This document shows positions 9,063 through 18,900 of a stretch of 64,000 nt of DNA, one piece after another. The DNA is taken from positions 62,001 through 126,000 of the forward strand of contig JAHHHV010000069.1 in the NCBI GenBank assembly GCA_019359155.1, written 5' to 3'. Made by a program: the position numbers and the translations under genes. Every line of letters starts with the position of its first letter. Within the stretch, counting starts at the first letter, position 1. Under the pieces are notes generated by a model. That model worked only from the letters and a program-made list of their open reading frames with translations, was not told where the DNA came from and made no database searches. Source of the DNA: Pegethrix bostrychoides GSE-TBD4-15B. Lineage in GTDB: Bacteria > Cyanobacteriota > Cyanobacteriia > Elainellales > Elainellaceae.

Positions 9063-11624
9063 CTATTGGAAGCAGGAGCTGAAGCCCGGTTTATCTGTGA
9101 AAAATGCTCTGTTTGGGCGGAACTCAACTGTACCAATGTTGCGTACCGAGACTGTTGATAGATCGCCGACCTCAAAGAGTCCTGATATCCCTGTGCTGTT
9201 GTTGTCCAACCGAATCCCGGCAGGGCTGTTGTTATCCAGCGCCACCACGCAAACGTCAGCATTGGGATTGGTCGAGCTGACTTCAATATCAGGTCGTCCG
9301 CTGCGATTCTCAGAGAGGCTGTTACCTTTGATATCGGCAATCACCGTGCTGCTATCGTTCACCGTCAGGCTGATACCTTGGCTACCGTTGCCGGTAATGG
9401 TGTTGTTACTAATCCCCTCCGAGCCATTGGCAGCATCCGTGACGTATTCCTGAAACGAACTATTGTTGGACACAGCTCGAATCCCGGTTCCGCCGTTGTT
9501 GAGAATTTGGTTGCTGTCGATTGCTAGCTCCTGCGCGATCAGCTCATTGTTGGTAACGCTGATGCCGTCGCCCTGGTTGTTTGTAATTTGGTTGCGCCGG
9601 ATGAACAGCTCGCTCGCACCTGCGGTTGCGCCATTCAAACTGCCCGTCACCACGCGAATGCCGTCGCTGCCATTGCTGTTAATAACACTGTCGTCAATCG
9701 TGCCCTCTAGCGAACCATTGTTGAGCGTCTGGAACAAAACACCCTCTGCGCCGCTGTTGGTAATGCTGCCGTTGGTAAAGCTGACAATCTGATTGCCAAA
9801 GTCCTGCGCGTCGAGCCGCACCCCCTGCTCACGGCTGTTTTGAATAGTGGTGCGGTCGATGTTGATCACTTGAGAAGAACTCTGACGCTGGGGAATATCG
9901 CCGTCAGCATCAACTTCGATCCCAACTCGGTTGTTTCGTAAGCTGTGGCGGGCAATTGTGATTTCGGTAGAGCCGGCACTGTCCCGAATATAGATCCCCT
10001 GTCCAGAGTCAGCTCTCCCTCGCGAACCGGTGATCGCGTTGTCAAACATGACGACGCTATCGGAGATTTCATCTAGGAAAATACCCCGCTCTCCAGCGTT
10101 AGTAATGGTGTTATCTCGGATCTCGGTATTGCTGATGCTCTGCCCCGCGATGGCGTTGCCGCCTGCGTTCGCGATCCGAAAGCCAGAAATAATATTGCGA
10201 TTATTCAGCGTCACGAGGTCGCTCGCATTGGGGTCTTGAATTCGGGGGAAGCGGCCATCGTTTGAGAGCGGCAGCCGTACCGCAATGCCGCTGTTAAAGT
10301 TGGTGGTGGGCGAAAAGGGGAGCCGCACCGGACGACGTGGAAAGCCTGGAAATGGCATCCCGGCTAGAATCTGGGCTGGCCCTTGCGACAGCACCCGCAC
10401 CCGATCTGGAATCGTGAAAGCGGGAATATTGGCATTGTTGCCCTGATCGACATAGACCACAGCGTTGCCATCTGAGCGCGTTGCGTCAAGCGCAGCCTGC
10501 ACCGTACCAAACGGATTTTCAAAGGTGCCGTCGCCGCCGTTTCGCCCCAACATCACATGCTGGAAGCGGTATGGCCGCTCTTCTTCGGGGTTCATCAGCG
10601 GGCGTTCGGTTCGCTCAGTTGACTCCTCGGTTTCTTCATCTTGATTGACGACAATGCTAGCCTGACGCTCTATGGGTTCGCCTAAGCGCGTCGCGACGGT
10701 TTCGGCTTCTGGGGCAACTGTCGGATGGACACGCGGCCAGCTAATCCCGGCTGAAACTGAGAAATTAGTGCCAAACAGCTCGTCGCCTTGCAGTGCTGCA
10801 CCCAGTTCAATCGTGTCAATGGGGCGAGCAGCGACCCGGACTCGCCAGCCCAGCGTATCGTCAGAATGCTGACCGCCATAGTAGTAGAGTCCGCCATACG
10901 CCCGCAAATCTCCCTGCTGACTGCCGTTGTTCCAGTGCAGCAGTCGCGCTCCCACTTCCGCATCAAAGCCGCCCAGCGCGCTTTCCCAGAGTTGGGTGGT
11001 GCGGCGGGTGCGCTCGTTGGCCAGCACCAGCAAATTGCCCTGAAAGCCGGAAGAGACTCGGCTGCCGCTGTCAAAACTAGATTCGCGCAGCAGATCGCTG
11101 GTGTCGCCAATGGGCAGATAGCCATTGACTCGAAAATCGATGACCTCACCCAGGCTTTCAAACCCAGCGCCCAGCTGATAAAAGTGGTTGTCGTCGGTGG
11201 CGCGGTTGTCAAAGCCAAGATAGCCGCCCCAGATCCGGTCGCGCTTCGCATCGTAGATCCGGTGGCCTAAAACCAAGTTGCCGCCGATATTGGCATCGTT
11301 GTCGAGCAAAAAATTGCCGCTCAAAAAGGTGAGGTTGCGACCTATGTCTTGCCGCAGAGGCAGGAAGCCTTCAAAGCGGGTTGTGCCGTCATAGCCGCCA
11401 CCTGAGCTGCTATGGCCAATTCCCAAACGCGGCACAATCCGCAGGTCGACGGCTTCGCTAGATGCTGGCTCTAGTTCAGCTTCTGGCTCAACCTCTGGCT
11501 CAATCTCTGGCTCAACCTCTGGCGCTTTAGACGGCGCATCCTGTGCCATAGCTGGAGTCTGAATGCCTGCGTGAACGCCCAGTAAAATAAATGCAGAGAA
11601 CCACAACGACGCTTTGTTTTTCAT
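9063..11624 (-). CDS. Inverse-autotransporter (intimin/invasin-like) beta-barrel protein with right-handed beta-helix passenger
   Basis: 853 residues. A signal peptide (about 1-28, ending A-M-A-Q) is followed by an acidic Pro-rich spacer made of tandem E-P-E-V/I units. Residues about 60-300 look like the inverse-autotransporter barrel: repeated amphipathic strands such as RLGIGHSSSG, YLGFDNR, YGGLYYYGG and SAGISWPRV. Residues about 360-840 are rich in N-N-x-I-x-N-N-x-G-x-G-I rungs typical of parallel beta-helix (PbH1) repeats. In intimin-type proteins the N-terminal barrel sits in the outer membrane and exports a C-terminal passenger. A beta-helix passenger instead of Ig-like domains is unusual for the group as I know it. 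Adhesion or glycan binding/cleavage are both possible; no catalytic site was recognised. It lies in the same orientation as the giant adhesin but 357 bp away. Confidence 0.8.
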   Translation of the reverse strand: MKNKASLWFSAFILLGVHAGIQTPAMAQDAPSKAPEVEPEIEPEVEPEAELEPASSEAVDLRIVPRLGIGHSSSGGGYDGTTRFEGFLPLRQDIGRNLTFLSGNFLLDNDANIGGNLVLGHRIYDAKRDRIWGGYLGFDNRATDDNHFYQLGAGFESLGEVIDFRVNGYLPIGDTSDLLRESSFDSGSRVSSGFQGNLLVLANERTRRTTQLWESALGGFDAEVGARLLHWNNGSQQGDLRAYGGLYYYGGQHSDDTLGWRVRVAARPIDTIELGAALQGDELFGTNFSVSAGISWPRVHPTVAPEAETVATRLGEPIERQASIVVNQDEETEESTERTERPLMNPEEERPYRFQHVMLGRNGGDGTFENPFGTVQAALDATRSDGNAVVYVDQGNNANIPAFTIPDRVRVLSQGPAQILAGMPFPGFPRRPVRLPFSPTTNFNSGIAVRLPLSNDGRFPRIQDPNASDLVTLNNRNIISGFRIANAGGNAIAGQSISNTEIRDNTITNAGERGIFLDEISDSVVMFDNAITGSRGRADSGQGIYIRDSAGSTEITIARHSLRNNRVGIEVDADGDIPQRQSSSQVINIDRTTIQNSREQGVRLDAQDFGNQIVSFTNGSITNSGAEGVLFQTLNNGSLEGTIDDSVINSNGSDGIRVVTGSLNGATAGASELFIRRNQITNNQGDGISVTNNELIAQELAIDSNQILNNGGTGIRAVSNNSSFQEYVTDAANGSEGISNNTITGNGSQGISLTVNDSSTVIADIKGNSLSENRSGRPDIEVSSTNPNADVCVVALDNNSPAGIRLDNNSTGISGLFEVGDLSTVSVRNIGTVEFRPNRAFFTDKPGFSSCFQ

Positions 11625-11878
11625 ATTTTCTTATAAACCCTCACACCCATAGCCGCAGAATGTGCCTGAAAAAGCTATTCCCAGTCCCTATCCTTCATCA
11701 GGCTATCCAGCTTAGTCTACCCAGAATAGTCAGTCTCACCTAAGCTGCCCGTAAAATGTTGATAGATTGATAGAATGTCTCGGTATCAAAGCAGATTCTA
11801 TAGAACAGCAGGGCAGAGGCAGTTAAGATCAGGCAGAACACCCAATCGCTCAAGCTCAGAACAGAGGCTCTAACGCAG

Positions 11879-12388
11879 ATGGACGCTGATTCCAAGCCAG
11901 CTAGTACAACGCCCCATGTTCCGGTGCTGTATCCCTGGGACACAGGTGCAGCAGTAGCGCGAATGCAGGAACTGCTGCAAGCGCACGGCTTTCCGGTGCG
12001 GGTCGATGGCGACTTTGGTTCGCGGACTGAGGTGGCCGTCAAGCAGTTTCAGCGGCAGCACGGACTCCGGATTGACGGCGTTGTGGGGGTGGCAACCTGG
12101 AGCACTTTGACCAAGACCGTAGAACCCGGCACTCGGCTGCTGCGGCAGGGCTGTTCTGGAGCTGATGTCTATGAATTGCAGGGGTTGCTGCAAGTGAACG
12201 GGCATGTGATTCAGCGCAGCGGTCGCTATGATGCCGAAACCAAATCGGCGGTGATTGCCTTCCAGCGCGAGCACCATTTGCGCGACGATGGCACTGTCGA
12301 TTCGGTAGTCTGGTCGCTGCTGCGTGGCAAAAAGTCGGGGGGCCAACAGACAGGCAGTTTCTTAGGCTTTCGCCGCAAGCGGTCGTGA
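11879..12388 (+). CDS. Tandem peptidoglycan-binding domain protein
   Basis: 169 residues with two PG_binding_1 repeats: about 24-80 (GAAVARMQELLQAHGF, then VDGDFGSRTEVAVKQFQ) and about 92-150 (GADVYELQGLLQVNG, then YDAETKSAVIAFQ). Each has the family's three-helix signature. No signal peptide is evident and no catalytic domain is attached, so it is either cytosolic as annotated or starts elsewhere. ATG at 11879 is the only good start seen. It converges on the hydrolase gene that begins at 13783, with only 9 bp between the two stops. Binding of cell-wall peptidoglycan is a family prediction only. Confidence 0.85.
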   Translation: MDADSKPASTTPHVPVLYPWDTGAAVARMQELLQAHGFPVRVDGDFGSRTEVAVKQFQRQHGLRIDGVVGVATWSTLTKTVEPGTRLLRQGCSGADVYELQGLLQVNGHVIQRSGRYDAETKSAVIAFQREHHLRDDGTVDSVVWSLLRGKKSGGQQTGSFLGFRRKRS

Positions 12389-12397
12389 GTCGAGCGG

Positions 12398-13783
12398 CTA
12401 AATCGGCAGGAGTTTACCCCGAAGGCTAGGGGAAGGCGTGAGTCCATAGCGAGCGAGCAGGCTGGGCAAAATATCGTAGATTTGCGCGTCTTGAATCACC
12501 TGTCCGGAGCCAGGAGCCTGCGGATCATGGAAAATCATCAGGCCATAGCGAGCGTGATTGGCATCGTCAGCTCCCGTGTCGTTGTCGGTGGTATGCAACT
12601 CGCCGTTGCCGACTGTGCCAATCGAACGCCAAGCTAGCTCGTCAAAGTAGACCAGCAGATCGGGGGCAATGCCGCGCACCTTTTGGTAAATCTGCTGCGG
12701 CTTAAAGACCTGCGTGTTGAGCGGCTGCCCCTGCGGATCAGGGATGGCGGCTAGCTGCTGGCTCAGCCGATCGCGTAGCACCTCATAGTCGCGTAGAGGC
12801 ACAATGCCTGCTGGCTCGCGCCCTTGCACGTTGAGGAAGACCCGTCCGTAGTAGCCACCTGCCCCCCAAGCCTGAGTTTGACTCCAGTCTATTTCGAGCT
12901 GATCGAGTGGCGTGGGCGAAGCTGGAGACTTTTTCAGCACCAGATAGCCCGCATCGATCAGCCATTGATTAATACAGATACCGCCCATGAGCGGACGCGC
13001 TCCGTGATCGGATACAACCAGCACGGCAGCTTCACCGCACTGCGCCAACAGCTCGCCAACCCGCCGATCGACATGACAGTAATAGTCGTGGATGGCGGTG
13101 GCGTAGGGCGAATCTGACTGATGCTGCGGATGGCGAGTATCCATCGCCTTCCAAAAAGCATGATGAATCCGATCTACGCCCATATCTACCAGCATTAAAA
13201 AGTCTGGCTGGTTTTGTTCTAAAAGCTTGGCAGCTAGCGTAAATCTCTGATCGCAGAGTCTGTAGATATTGCTGAGGATGCGATCTTTTTCGTCGGAACG
13301 AAATTCGGACACGTCCAGCATGAAGTCAGGCAGCCAAGTTTGAATTTGCTGGGCTAGCTCAGGCGGATGGCTGTAGGGCACAGTTGGGTTGGGCGTGAGG
13401 AAGCAGGAAACCAGCGCGCCGTTGACTGGATAAGGGGGCGAGGTGCCGGGAACGCTGATCACCGCAACGCTCCAGCCAGCCTCTCCCAAAATGTCCCAGA
13501 GGCGCGGCTGCTTAACGGCACGGCCGTCCGAAATCGCAAAATTGCCGTAGCCTCGATTAGCGCGGTTGCGAAAGCCATAGATGCCTAGCTCGCCCGGATC
13601 GCGCCCGCTCATCATGCAGCTCCAGGCCGGAACAGTAATTGCCGGAATGCTGCTCTCTAGTCGGCCATAGCAACCCTGCGCCATCAACCGCGACAGATTG
13701 GGCAGATCGGAGCGCCACTGCTCAAACACTAGCGACGGCTCCATGCAGTCAAGACCAATAATCAGCAGCTTGGGGGCGGGCAT
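12398..13783 (-). CDS. Alkaline-phosphatase-superfamily phosphodiesterase/nucleotide pyrophosphatase-type hydrolase
   Basis: 461 residues matching the type I phosphodiesterase/nucleotide pyrophosphatase family. The metal-site order of the alkaline-phosphatase superfamily is visible: D near the start (IIGLDCMEP), the nucleophile region ITVPAWSCMMSG (Thr), then DMGVDRIHHAFW, VSDHGARPL and a late NHARYGLMIF. The substrate cannot be told from sequence; relatives in cyanobacteria and archaea are annotated as AP-family proteins of unknown substrate. There is no signal peptide, so it is probably cytoplasmic. It is a single gene, convergent with the peptidoglycan-binding gene on its left and divergent from the small exported protein on its right. 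Confidence 0.85.
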   Translation of the reverse strand: MPAPKLLIIGLDCMEPSLVFEQWRSDLPNLSRLMAQGCYGRLESSIPAITVPAWSCMMSGRDPGELGIYGFRNRANRGYGNFAISDGRAVKQPRLWDILGEAGWSVAVISVPGTSPPYPVNGALVSCFLTPNPTVPYSHPPELAQQIQTWLPDFMLDVSEFRSDEKDRILSNIYRLCDQRFTLAAKLLEQNQPDFLMLVDMGVDRIHHAFWKAMDTRHPQHQSDSPYATAIHDYYCHVDRRVGELLAQCGEAAVLVVSDHGARPLMGGICINQWLIDAGYLVLKKSPASPTPLDQLEIDWSQTQAWGAGGYYGRVFLNVQGREPAGIVPLRDYEVLRDRLSQQLAAIPDPQGQPLNTQVFKPQQIYQKVRGIAPDLLVYFDELAWRSIGTVGNGELHTTDNDTGADDANHARYGLMIFHDPQAPGSGQVIQDAQIYDILPSLLARYGLTPSPSLRGKLLPI

Positions 13784-13926
13784 GGCAGGTAATAGGCACT
13801 GCCCAAATTCTAACAGGGTGCTGGGATTATTCAGGTTCTCTCTTCCGATAGAAGACCTGCGCCAAACAACTGCGTAAAGTTCTTTACTGTTAAAAAAATA
13901 ACGTTCAGCAATTTTGGAGAATTCAC

Positions 13927-14229
13927 ATGATTTCTGCTTTGAAGCAAATCTTTCAACGAGCGCTGCTGCTCCTGATCATGCTCTGTTCGCTGAGCTTGGG
14001 CTGGATGGTTCAGCCCAGTTTTGCTACGTCTGGCGCAACGCTAGCCGATCCGCAAACGATGCCTGACGCTGAGCAAGCCTATGAAGAAGCCAAGCAGATC
14101 GCTAAAGATCCAAAAATGGGAGCCGAGAAAGCTTACGAAAAAGAAGTCGAAGTGTTTAAAGAAGAACATCCTGATAAGAATCTGATTGAGAGATCCGAAG
14201 AAGTGGCTGATAGCATTAAGACAAGGTAA
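13927..14229 (+). CDS. Small exported, charged helical protein
   Basis: 100 residues. Residues 1-34 form a clear signal peptide (hydrophobic core LLLLIMLCSLSLGWMV, cleavage near SFA-T). The mature part is short, rich in Lys and Glu and predicted helical. I do not recognise the family. GGAG lies 8 nt before the ATG. The leader has a perfect 14-bp palindrome (GTAAAGTTCTTTAC, 13874-13887) and a GTTA-A6-TAAC element (13889-13902), either of which could be an operator. A strong hairpin follows the gene. Confidence 0.75.
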   Translation: MISALKQIFQRALLLLIMLCSLSLGWMVQPSFATSGATLADPQTMPDAEQAYEEAKQIAKDPKMGAEKAYEKEVEVFKEEHPDKNLIERSEEVADSIKTR

Positions 14230-14240
14230 GCAGCAGAAAA

Positions 14241-14264
14241 CCAGAGGATCATCTGATCCTCTGG
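14241..14264. terminator. Shared terminator hairpin between convergent genes
   Basis: Perfect 10-bp stem CCAGAGGATC/GATCCTCTGG with loop ATCT. On the minus strand it is followed by TTTTCTG, so it is a rho-independent terminator for the RTX gene ending at 14308. It also lies 11 nt after the stop of the small exported protein on the plus strand. Confidence 0.8.
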
Positions 14265-14307
14265 AAGTTGGCAAACGCTGTCAGTTAGGAGATCGTAGGC
14301 AGCTTGC

Positions 14308-15756
14308 CTAGAAAGGCGCAGCTACAATCAGGAAATCAGCAGCTCCAAGCGTTGGTTTGTTGTCGAAGCTGGCGAGCTGAATCTTGGCTGCGCTGCCTCT
14401 GCCATCCTGATCGTAGAACAGCTTACCTTGTTTCTTGTTGTAGATCAGCCGATCGTTGCCGTCCTTGGCTTGCTTGCCGCGAACAAACTGGCTGGCGTTG
14501 AGCTGACCCAAGTTCAAGCCGTTGAAGCCGCTAGCAACCAGCACAAGCTTATCGCCCTCAGCTCTGGAGAAGTCTGCAATTTGGTCAGAGCCGTCGGTGG
14601 AGGCAGCGAATACGAACTTGTCAGCACCCAGACCTCCCTTGAGCAGATCGCGACCGGCTGCACCAATTAGCGTATCGTTACCTGCCGCACCATCTAGCGT
14701 ATTCACACCGCTGTTCCCGACAATCAGGTTATCAAGTTCGTTACCTGCACCGTTGAGGCTAGATGTTTCGGTGAGCACTAAATTCTCGATGTTTGCCGTC
14801 AGCCTGTAGCTAACTGAGGCAAATACGGTATCTATGCCTTCATTTACGGCTTCGATTACTTGATCGCCTGCATCGTTGACAATGTAAATATCGTTGCCCA
14901 GGCCACCAATTAGCGTATCGTCACCTTCTTTACCATTCAGCACGTTGATGCCTGCGTTACCACGGATCACGTTGTTGAGGGCATTGCCTGTGCCGTTGAC
15001 GGCATTACCCGTGAGCGTCAGGTTTTCCAGATTGGCCCCTAGCGTATAGTCGATCGCAGCATCAACGGTATCAATTCCTTCATTCAAGCCTTCTACAATC
15101 GTATCACTGGTGTCGCTAATGATGTAGGTGTCGTTGCCCGAACCGCCTAGCAGCTGGTCGTTGCCGCCTCTGCCGTCTAGGGTATCATCGCCGCTATTGC
15201 CAGATAGCACGTTGTTGGAATCATTGCCCGAAATCACGTCATTGCCGCGACTGCCGATCAGATTTTCGATACTGATCAGCGTCTCGGTACGGGTTGAGTT
15301 GCCGGGAAAGCTGACAACGCCTGTTTGCAAATCTGCGAGAATGCCGCCACTGTAGAAGTCGTAGGTGACAGTATCAATACCGTCGCCGCCATCGAGTTGG
15401 TCGAAACCGAAGCCACCATCTAAAATATCGTCGCCTGCACCGCCTGAGAGATTATTATCGCCATCATCTCCGGTAATAATGTCGTTTCCTTGACTGCCGA
15501 TCAGATTTTCAATGCTGATCAGCGTATCGACATCGGTTGAATTGCCAGGAAAGCTGACGATGCCAGTCTTGAGGTTAGCGTTGATGCCTCTTGAGAAGAA
15601 AGCATAGGTTGTAGTGTCGCTGCCCTCGCCGCCGTCAATTAGATCGAAGCCAAAGCCGCCGTCTAGAAAGTCATTTCCGCCTAGTCCAAAAATTTGATCA
15701 TTGCCATTGGTTCCAACTAGCAGGTTGTCGTCGTTCTGACCAATAAAAACTGCCAT
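14308..15756 (-). CDS. RTX (haemolysin-type calcium-binding repeat) protein
   Basis: 482 residues. Three blocks of G-G-x-G-x-D nonapeptide repeats (about 10-45, 95-120, 175-205) alternate with two near-identical inserts containing SFPGNST...TLISIENLIGS, then two modules with the pattern EG-NEGIDTV...NIENL-LTG. The C-terminal part (about 370-482) resembles the RTX-protein tail with DGSDQIADFS and KLFYDQDGRGSAAKIQLA. Such repeats bind Ca2+ outside the cell after export by a type I system through a C-terminal signal. No enzyme domain is attached, so a structural or surface role is likely. AAGGAG lies 8 nt before the ATG, and the hairpin at 14241-14264 ends the transcript. Confidence 0.85.
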   Translation of the reverse strand: MAVFIGQNDDNLLVGTNGNDQIFGLGGNDFLDGGFGFDLIDGGEGSDTTTYAFFSRGINANLKTGIVSFPGNSTDVDTLISIENLIGSQGNDIITGDDGDNNLSGGAGDDILDGGFGFDQLDGGDGIDTVTYDFYSGGILADLQTGVVSFPGNSTRTETLISIENLIGSRGNDVISGNDSNNVLSGNSGDDTLDGRGGNDQLLGGSGNDTYIISDTSDTIVEGLNEGIDTVDAAIDYTLGANLENLTLTGNAVNGTGNALNNVIRGNAGINVLNGKEGDDTLIGGLGNDIYIVNDAGDQVIEAVNEGIDTVFASVSYRLTANIENLVLTETSSLNGAGNELDNLIVGNSGVNTLDGAAGNDTLIGAAGRDLLKGGLGADKFVFAASTDGSDQIADFSRAEGDKLVLVASGFNGLNLGQLNASQFVRGKQAKDGNDRLIYNKKQGKLFYDQDGRGSAAKIQLASFDNKPTLGAADFLIVAAPF

Positions 15757-15997
15757 GATGTGACTCCTTAAATTTAATTTGCGGTAGATACACGCTGCTT
15801 GACAAGCTAAACCGACTCGAATTGATCGAGTATCAGCTCATGAAGGCTGTCTATAAATCAGTTAAAGCTTGGTTAGAGAGAGCCGCTTTGTCAGGTTTTA
15901 AGCTTGTGAGCCGCTCCGTCTTTCGATGTCTCTACTCTATGCGCTAGTTTTGGGACTGGCGATGACTAAAAAGTAAGGAAAGTTATGGATCGCGAAT

Positions 15998-18900
15998 TCA
16001 GCTCTCGCGCTCAACCATGCCCAGCGCCTTCAGCGTCTCTTTTTGAGCTGCCGTAATCCCGATCGTGTTCACGATGTTGCTATCTTGATAAGGCCGACGG
16101 GGAATCAGCCGGGTCAGCTGCTGTCCGGTTGCAATATCCCAAACCAAAATGCTGCTATGGCTGCCAGTTGCCAGTAAGCCTCCCGTCGGATCAAAGGCTA
16201 CCGAAGAACGAACAGACTGATTTTGGACAGGCAAGACACCAAGACAGTCACCCGTTAGATTCCAGAGCCGCACGGTTTGGTCGAGGCTGCTGCTGGCGAG
16301 CAACTTGCCGTCAGCGCTGAAGGCCACCGCCCAAACGTTGTTGTTATGCCCGCGCAGAACTTGCTGACAGAGACCGGATTTTACCGCCCAGAGCCGGATA
16401 GTTTGGTCGCTGCTGGCGCTGGCGAGATATGTGCCATCTGGGCTGAAGGTAATCGACTGAACCCGGCTCGTATGGCCGCTCAGGACTTGCAGGCAGTCCC
16501 CCTCAATTGACCAAAGCCGAATCGTTTGGTCATCGCTGCTGCTGGCAATCAGGTTGGCAGCAGGGCTGAAGGCGACCGACCAGACCCAGCCCGTATGGCC
16601 GCGCAATACCCGCAAGCAGTCTCCAGTTTGCAGATCCCAGAGTCTCACGGTACGGTCATCGCCGCCGCTAGCCAGCAGACGATTGCTCAAGGACACAGAC
16701 TGTACCCAGTTACTATGCCCGCGCAGAACTTGCAGGCAGGTTTGCGTTTGCAGATCCCAAAGCCGAATCGTTTGGTCGGCGCTAGCGCTGGCGAGTCGTT
16801 GCCCCTGTGGATCGAACGCGACTGCCGTGACCCAGCCCGCATGTCCGCTTAAAACTGTATAGCTACCATCGCTTTGCCAGAGGCGAACGGTTTGGTCGGT
16901 GCTGCCGCTAGCGATTTGCCAGGTTGCGGGATGGGGCTGTGGACAGAACGCCACCGAAAACACCGAGTTGCTGTAGCCCTGCATCACCTTGAGGCATTTG
17001 CCGCTGCTAGCATCCCAGATTCGCACCGTCTGGTCAGCGCTACCGCTGGCCAAGCTCTGGCCGTCAGCAGCATAGGCAAGGGCAAAAATTGTGCTGCTAT
17101 GTCCATGCATGATCCGCTGGCAAAGGCCAGTTTGCACCTGCCACTGCCGCAGCGTCTGGTCATCGCTGCTGCTGATTAACTGCTGGTCATCAGGGCTGAA
17201 GCGCACGGCGCGGACTCGATCGCGGTGGTCATTGAGCTGGTGCAGGCAGGTGAGGCTGGCGAGATCCCAGAGGCAAACTGAGCCATCTGCGCTGCCGCTA
17301 GCGAGCAATGTCCCGCCGTGGCTAAACGCAACTGACCAGATGCGGTCGGTTTGCTGAGCGAGTCTACGGTGGGTGTCGTTCTGGAGATCCCAGAGATCGA
17401 TTGTGCCATCTACGCTACCGCTGGCCAGCGTTTGATTTGAGAAAGCGAGCGTCAGGATTGGCCCCTGCTGTCCGGTGAGCTTGCGGCAACTTCCCGTCTG
17501 CAAGTTCCACAGCCGAATCGCTGACTCGTCGCTACCGCTGGCCAGCAGGCTGCCATCGGGGCTGAAGGCAATCGCCCAGATGGAGCCGCTTTGTCCGTCT
17601 AAGACCTGCTGGCAGTTTCCCGTCTGGATGTCCCAAATTCGGATCGTTTTGTCGCTGCTACAGCTCGCCAGCCTACCGCCAGGGCTAAAGGCAACTGCCC
17701 AAACCCAGCCCTGATGACCCGTCAGATTTCGCCAGAGTTTGCCATCTTGCCAGAGCCGTAGACCACCCTCAGCATCGCCAGTAGCCAGCATTGTACCATC
17801 AAGGTTAAAGGCAACTGTGAATACAATGCCGAATGTATCGGTGAAGATAGAATTACTCAGATCGGAACTTGAAAAATCAACGTTATGCAGCATCGCGTTT
17901 TGCAGATTCGCCTGCCAGAGAACGAGATGGGAGAGATCGCAACCTTGCAATTCGGGCTGGATTTGCAAGATCAAATTGAGTAAATTGCCGCCTGCATAGC
18001 CGACTTCTGAGGCGGGTTTATGTTGCAGTTGAGAGAGGAACCGCCAAAGCACTGTAGATGGCTCAGATTGCAGTTGCGTCAGAATGGGCTGGAGAATCAG
18101 CTGAGACTGGATATCACGAATATAGTCTTTGGCCGCAACCCGAAGCAGCGCGTGACTTCTCAAGGTTTTGGGAACAGATGCCTGGATCTCCTGACTGATT
18201 TGCTCCACAAGCTGATCAATCACATATTCCATAATCACGGGCTGAAGCGAGAACAGCCCTGCCTGCCGCTCAATCCAAGACTGATGCTCTAATCGTTCCA
18301 AAAGCTCAATGAGCTGAGACGGCGACAGCGTGATTAGCTCCGAACGCAAAACGGCAAAGTTGACGGGTTCGCGGCTGATGGCAAGGCTAGTGAGCAGCGT
18401 TTGTTGAGCCTCATTGAGCTGATGAAACTGCTGCGCGATTAGCTCCCGTACCGAGCCAAAGGCGAGAGCGCCCTGCTGCAAAAAATCGCCGATATTACCA
18501 TCAAATAGCGCTTGAATTGTCGTTGAAATTAGCTTTAGCGCCAGCGGATTTCCCGAATATCCCTGGATCAGATTTTTCCATTCTGTTGATGTTCCTTGAA
18601 ACTTACCTTTGAGCTTAATCAATTCTGCTCCAGCAGTATTTGATAAACCACCCAAAGCCAAAGAACGCACGGGCAGCGTTTCGCCTTCCAGCAGCGCCAC
18701 CGAACGCGGCTTTTCGCGGCTAGTTAGCACCAGACAGCTCTGATGAAGGGTTTCGCCAATCTGCTTCAACAGCTCGCTGTAGCTTTGATCTGACAAGACT
18801 GTTTCAGCATTATCCAGCACTAGCAGGCAGCGCCGCTTACGCAAATTAGACAGCAGCAGCCCCAGCTTCGCCTCTGCTGTTTCAGGCAGCTCTGAGCGGG

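Noticed and set aside
10682-11270. Long open frames on both strands inside the inverse-autotransporter gene
   Set aside because: They are alternative frames of a confident 853-residue gene and have no recognisable protein features.
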